Source: Antrodiella citrinella
Lineage: Eukaryota > Basidiomycota > Agaricomycetes > Polyporales > Steccherinaceae
DNA: 46,642 nt
Reading direction: 5' to 3'
Assembly: GCA_004802725.1 (NCBI GenBank)
Contig: SGPM01000218.1
Span: 1 to 46,642, forward strand
Below, piece after piece: positions 45,833 to 46,642 of the stretch. The notes under the pieces were generated by a model. The model searched no databases and was not told the DNA's origin. It worked only from the letters and a program-made list of their open reading frames with translations. Each line of letters opens with the position of its first letter. The stretch's first letter is position 1. A program made the translations under genes and the position numbers.

Positions 45833-46642
45833 CGACGTCGACTTATATGGGAATTGTCGCGCAGGGGCAACAACCCTGCTGATCAGGGACCTGGGACTTC
45901 TGAACAAGATGCCTCGGCGAGCTCATCAGTGAGAAGTAAATGTGACTCGATTTTTCACCCCAGATTCTGCTTGTTCGCGCATTCGTCGAGTCTCAGGAAC
46001 CTCCCGATCACGAATGAGTAAGTACTAAGGTAGGCCCTGGTAGGGGGCAAGGAAACAACAAAAAATGCTTCGCGGGAACGAGTCCGATGGTATCAAGATC
46101 GACTGTTGTCGTACGCGGTGTCATCCCTGTGAAAGGTTAACGTGACTGTAAGGTGAGGCTAAATTATGTATTCTGGACGTACATCAACTGACGGTGGCAT
46201 TTGCCAGTGTAGGCTTCAGCCTTTTCTCTGGGAGAAGTGTAAAGTGTGGCAAAAGGCGTGGACAGATACGGGGACTATACACACCGGTATCTCCGGGATT
46301 GGAAGAGGAAATAATGGGACCAACTTGAGGGATCCGGGTGCGTTGTGATCATCAGACTCGCTTTCTAATGGGAAGAAATGCGATGAGCGGTGTACCCCAA
46401 TTCCAATGCGAGCAGATACGAACATATTTCTAGATGGCGAAAAGTAGGGCTCGGTGAGAAAGTATAAGGGGGTGTAATTAACGGTCGGTAAGTATCTACC
46501 GGTGAAAGGGTAGGTAAAGAACCCGTTCTATACGGTTTCTTACTTCGAGACGCTTATATAAGCGCTGCCATGTAACAAACAGTAAAAATAGCAAATAAAG
46601 GTAAATAAATGTAATTTACTTCCGGAGCGCTCACGTCCAGCT
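45833..46642. other. right-edge non-coding region with palindrome
   Basis: No gene supported. A perfect 14-bp palindrome CGCTTATATAAGCG lies at 46551-46564 and contains a TATA-like core. AT-rich sequence follows to the edge. Confidence 0.4.

Noticed and set aside
1..46642. CRISPR arrays, tRNA or rRNA genes
   Set aside because: No regularly spaced direct repeats and no tRNA B-box (GGTTCGANTCC) or rRNA-like sequence was noticed; a tRNAscan run would settle the tRNA point.

Overview
This window looks like nuclear DNA of a filamentous basidiomycete, most likely an Agaricomycete. The genes are densely interrupted by 45-80 nt introns with GT/AG (twice GC/AG) ends and CTAAC/CTGAC-like branch points. 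The protein set is fungal: Hsp90, Cdc37, Mcm1, Rtt106, a Red1-like protein, Bzz1, F-box/LRR families, small secreted double-psi-barrel proteins and a SAP-tailed pogo transposase. No operons, CRISPR, rRNA or tRNA genes were seen. Gene models were built by reading splice sites by eye; every multi-exon model called with confidence sums to a multiple of three and stays open from ATG to stop.

Layout. 1-2.5 kb: edge of a probable retroelement (gag-like ORF, LTR-like block) and an acidic truncated ORF. 3.1-4.8 kb (-): CDC37 with a perfect heat-shock element upstream, divergent from a 14-exon SAM methyltransferase (5.9-9.5 kb, +). 11.3-12.5 kb (-): MCM1-type MADS-box factor. 12.5-18.2 kb: a long stretch without an intact gene, holding diverged short duplications. 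18.2-20.4 kb (+): coiled-coil/F-box protein interrupted by an N-rich block. 21.2-23.5 kb (+): complete pogo-type transposase with a C-terminal SAP domain. 23.9-26.3 kb (-): HSP90 with a 5'UTR intron and heat-shock elements. 27.6-29.2 kb (-): intronless RTT106. 30.1-33.6 kb (-): nine-exon Red1/ZFC3H1-like exosome adaptor. 34.4-35.3 kb (+): secreted Ser/Thr-rich, possibly GPI-anchored protein. 36.2-38.5 kb (-): tandem pair of secreted RlpA-like proteins. 39.1-40.2 kb (-): fragments of an F-box/LRR-like gene. 40.9-44.1 kb (+): 20-exon BZZ1 (F-BAR, C1, two SH3). 44.1-46.6 kb: mostly gene-free, with a possible broken gene at 45.3-45.8 kb.

Functional links. Hsp90 and its kinase-specific co-chaperone Cdc37 lie on the same strand about 19 kb apart, and both have perfect three-unit heat-shock elements 140-180 bp upstream of the ATG, so joint heat-shock control is a reasonable inference. 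Rtt106 (nucleosome assembly, silencing) and the Red1-like protein (nuclear RNA elimination) are neighbours on the same strand; both families are linked to gene silencing elsewhere. The clearest oddities are the MEEID (not MEEVD) end of Hsp90, 7- and 12-nt microexons in BZZ1, a 17-nt exon carrying the SAM-binding motif of the methyltransferase, two GC-AG introns, and the transposase-SAP fusion.
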